15,109 bases of DNA from an uncultured Selenomonadaceae bacterium (GTDB lineage: Bacteria > Bacillota > Negativicutes > Selenomonadales > Selenomonadaceae), in contig CAJOFG010000009.1 in assembly GCA_905233965.1 (NCBI GenBank), positions 1 through 15,109 of the forward strand, given 5' to 3'. The translations under genes and the position numbers were made by a program. The notes under the pieces are model-generated. The model saw only the letters and a program-made list of their open reading frames with translations, made no database searches and was not told the DNA's origin. Positions 14,369 to 15,109 of the stretch are shown here, in pieces. Each line of letters starts with the position of its first letter. The stretch's first letter is position 1.

Positions 14369-15109
14369 ATGAAAGTCAGAAAAGCTGTTATCCCGGCGGC
14401 GGGACTCGGCACAAGATTTTTGCCGGCGACGAAGGCTCAGCCGAAAGAAATGTTGCCGATTGTCGATAAGCCGACAATTCAATACATAATTGAGGAGGCG
14501 GCGGCGGCCGGTATCGAAGACATTATCATTGTCACCGGGCGCAACAAGCGTTCAATCGAAGATCATTTCGATCGCTCAATCGAATTGGAAATGGAGCTTG
14601 AAAAAGGCGGCAAGGAAGAATTGCTCGCGCTGGTGAAGTCCATTCCGGAAATTGCCAACATTCATTTTATCCGGCAAAAACAACCGCTCGGATTGGGTCA
14701 CGCCGTTTTGACTGCAAGCCACTTTATCGGCAACGAACCTTTCGCTGTCCTGTTGGGTGATGATGTCGTCGTTGCGAAAAAACCGGTTCTCCGGCAAATG
14801 GTTGAAGTTTTCAACGAATACAAAACTTCGATTCTCGGCGTGCAAAAAGTTTCTCCGGAAGTCGTCCACAAATACGGAATTGCCGACTGCAAAGCGATTG
14901 ACAACGACATTTACAAAGTCAAAGATTTGGTTGAGAAACCGAAAAAAGAGGACGCGCCGAGCGACATTGCGATTTTGGGCAGATACATTTTGACGCCGGC
15001 AATTTTTTCCTACCTCGAAACGCAGGAAACCGGAGCCGGCGGAGAAATTCAACTTACCGATTCGCTCAAACGTCTTGCGAAAAATGAGGCGATGTACGCT
15101 TACGTTTTC
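14369..15109 (+). CDS. galU: UTP-glucose-1-phosphate uridylyltransferase, 5' part (3' end outside window)
   Basis: It makes UDP-glucose from UTP and glucose 1-phosphate, feeding wall polymer, glycolipid and polysaccharide synthesis, in the cytoplasm. The frame is open from ATG 14369 to the window edge, 247 codons of about 290. Motifs are the nucleotide-binding [21 protein letters not shown] (9-29), [80 protein letters not shown] and [17 protein letters not shown] about a dozen bases upstream is the likely SD. It may act with the LCP gene in envelope polymer building, but the two are not in one operon. Confidence 0.96.
   Translation, partial: MKVRKAVIPAAGLGTRFLPATKAQPKEMLPIVDKPTIQYIIEEAAAAGIEDIIIVTGRNKRSIEDHFDRSIELEMELEKGGKEELLALVKSIPEIANIHFIRQKQPLGLGHAVLTASHFIGNEPFAVLLGDDVVVAKKPVLRQMVEVFNEYKTSILGVQKVSPEVVHKYGIADCKAIDNDIYKVKDLVEKPKKEDAPSDIAILGRYILTPAIFSYLETQETGAGGEIQLTDSLKRLAKNEAMYAYVF

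Overview
The window looks like a chromosomal housekeeping segment of a Firmicutes-type bacterium. My best guess is class Negativicutes (Selenomonas-like). The grounds are the nadD-yqeK-LCP (LytR-CpsA-Psr) gene order downstream of proB-proA, clear Shine-Dalgarno (SD) sites of the AGGAGGTGAT type, sigma-A-like promoters, Rho-independent terminators and very A/T-tract-rich intergenic DNA. No rRNA, tRNA, CRISPR array, transposase, phage module or defence system is visible. The lineage is inferred from memory of gene order and protein character, not from a search.

Layout. Positions 1-2637 (+) carry the end of tpiA, a small coiled-coil membrane protein with 11-residue repeats, and gpmI: lower glycolysis with an unrelated small gene between. 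Positions 2679-5887 (-) carry rarA (replication and repair AAA+ ATPase) and a 600-residue sCache-type chemoreceptor, separated by a terminator. Positions 5888-6143 form a divergent AT-rich promoter region. Positions 6144-10653 (+) look like one transcription unit: proB, proA, a 48-residue membrane microprotein, nadD, yqeK and an LCP-family cell-wall ligase. These cover the first two steps of proline synthesis, NAD synthesis, Ap4A breakdown and attachment of wall polymers. The unit ends at a terminator that overlaps a 12-codon ORF.

Positions 10711-12558 (+) hold rpsB and tsf, with their own strong promoter, a structured leader and a strong terminator. The tsf frame is broken by an apparent 16-nt deletion near its 5' end, which is surprising for a gene that is normally essential. 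Positions 12605-13676 (+) hold a nine-cysteine zinc-ribbon protein and ispD, with their own promoter and terminator. Positions 13711-14211 hold a small secreted protein with its own promoter. Position 14369 to the end is galU, cut by the window edge.

The clearest unexplained points are the broken tsf, the hendecad-repeat protein between tpiA and gpmI, and the -35 boxes. Five inferred promoters all have TTGC (not TTGA) as the first four bases of the -35 box, and four of them have exactly 17 bp before a perfect TATAAT. I did not find a convincing undescribed multi-gene system here.
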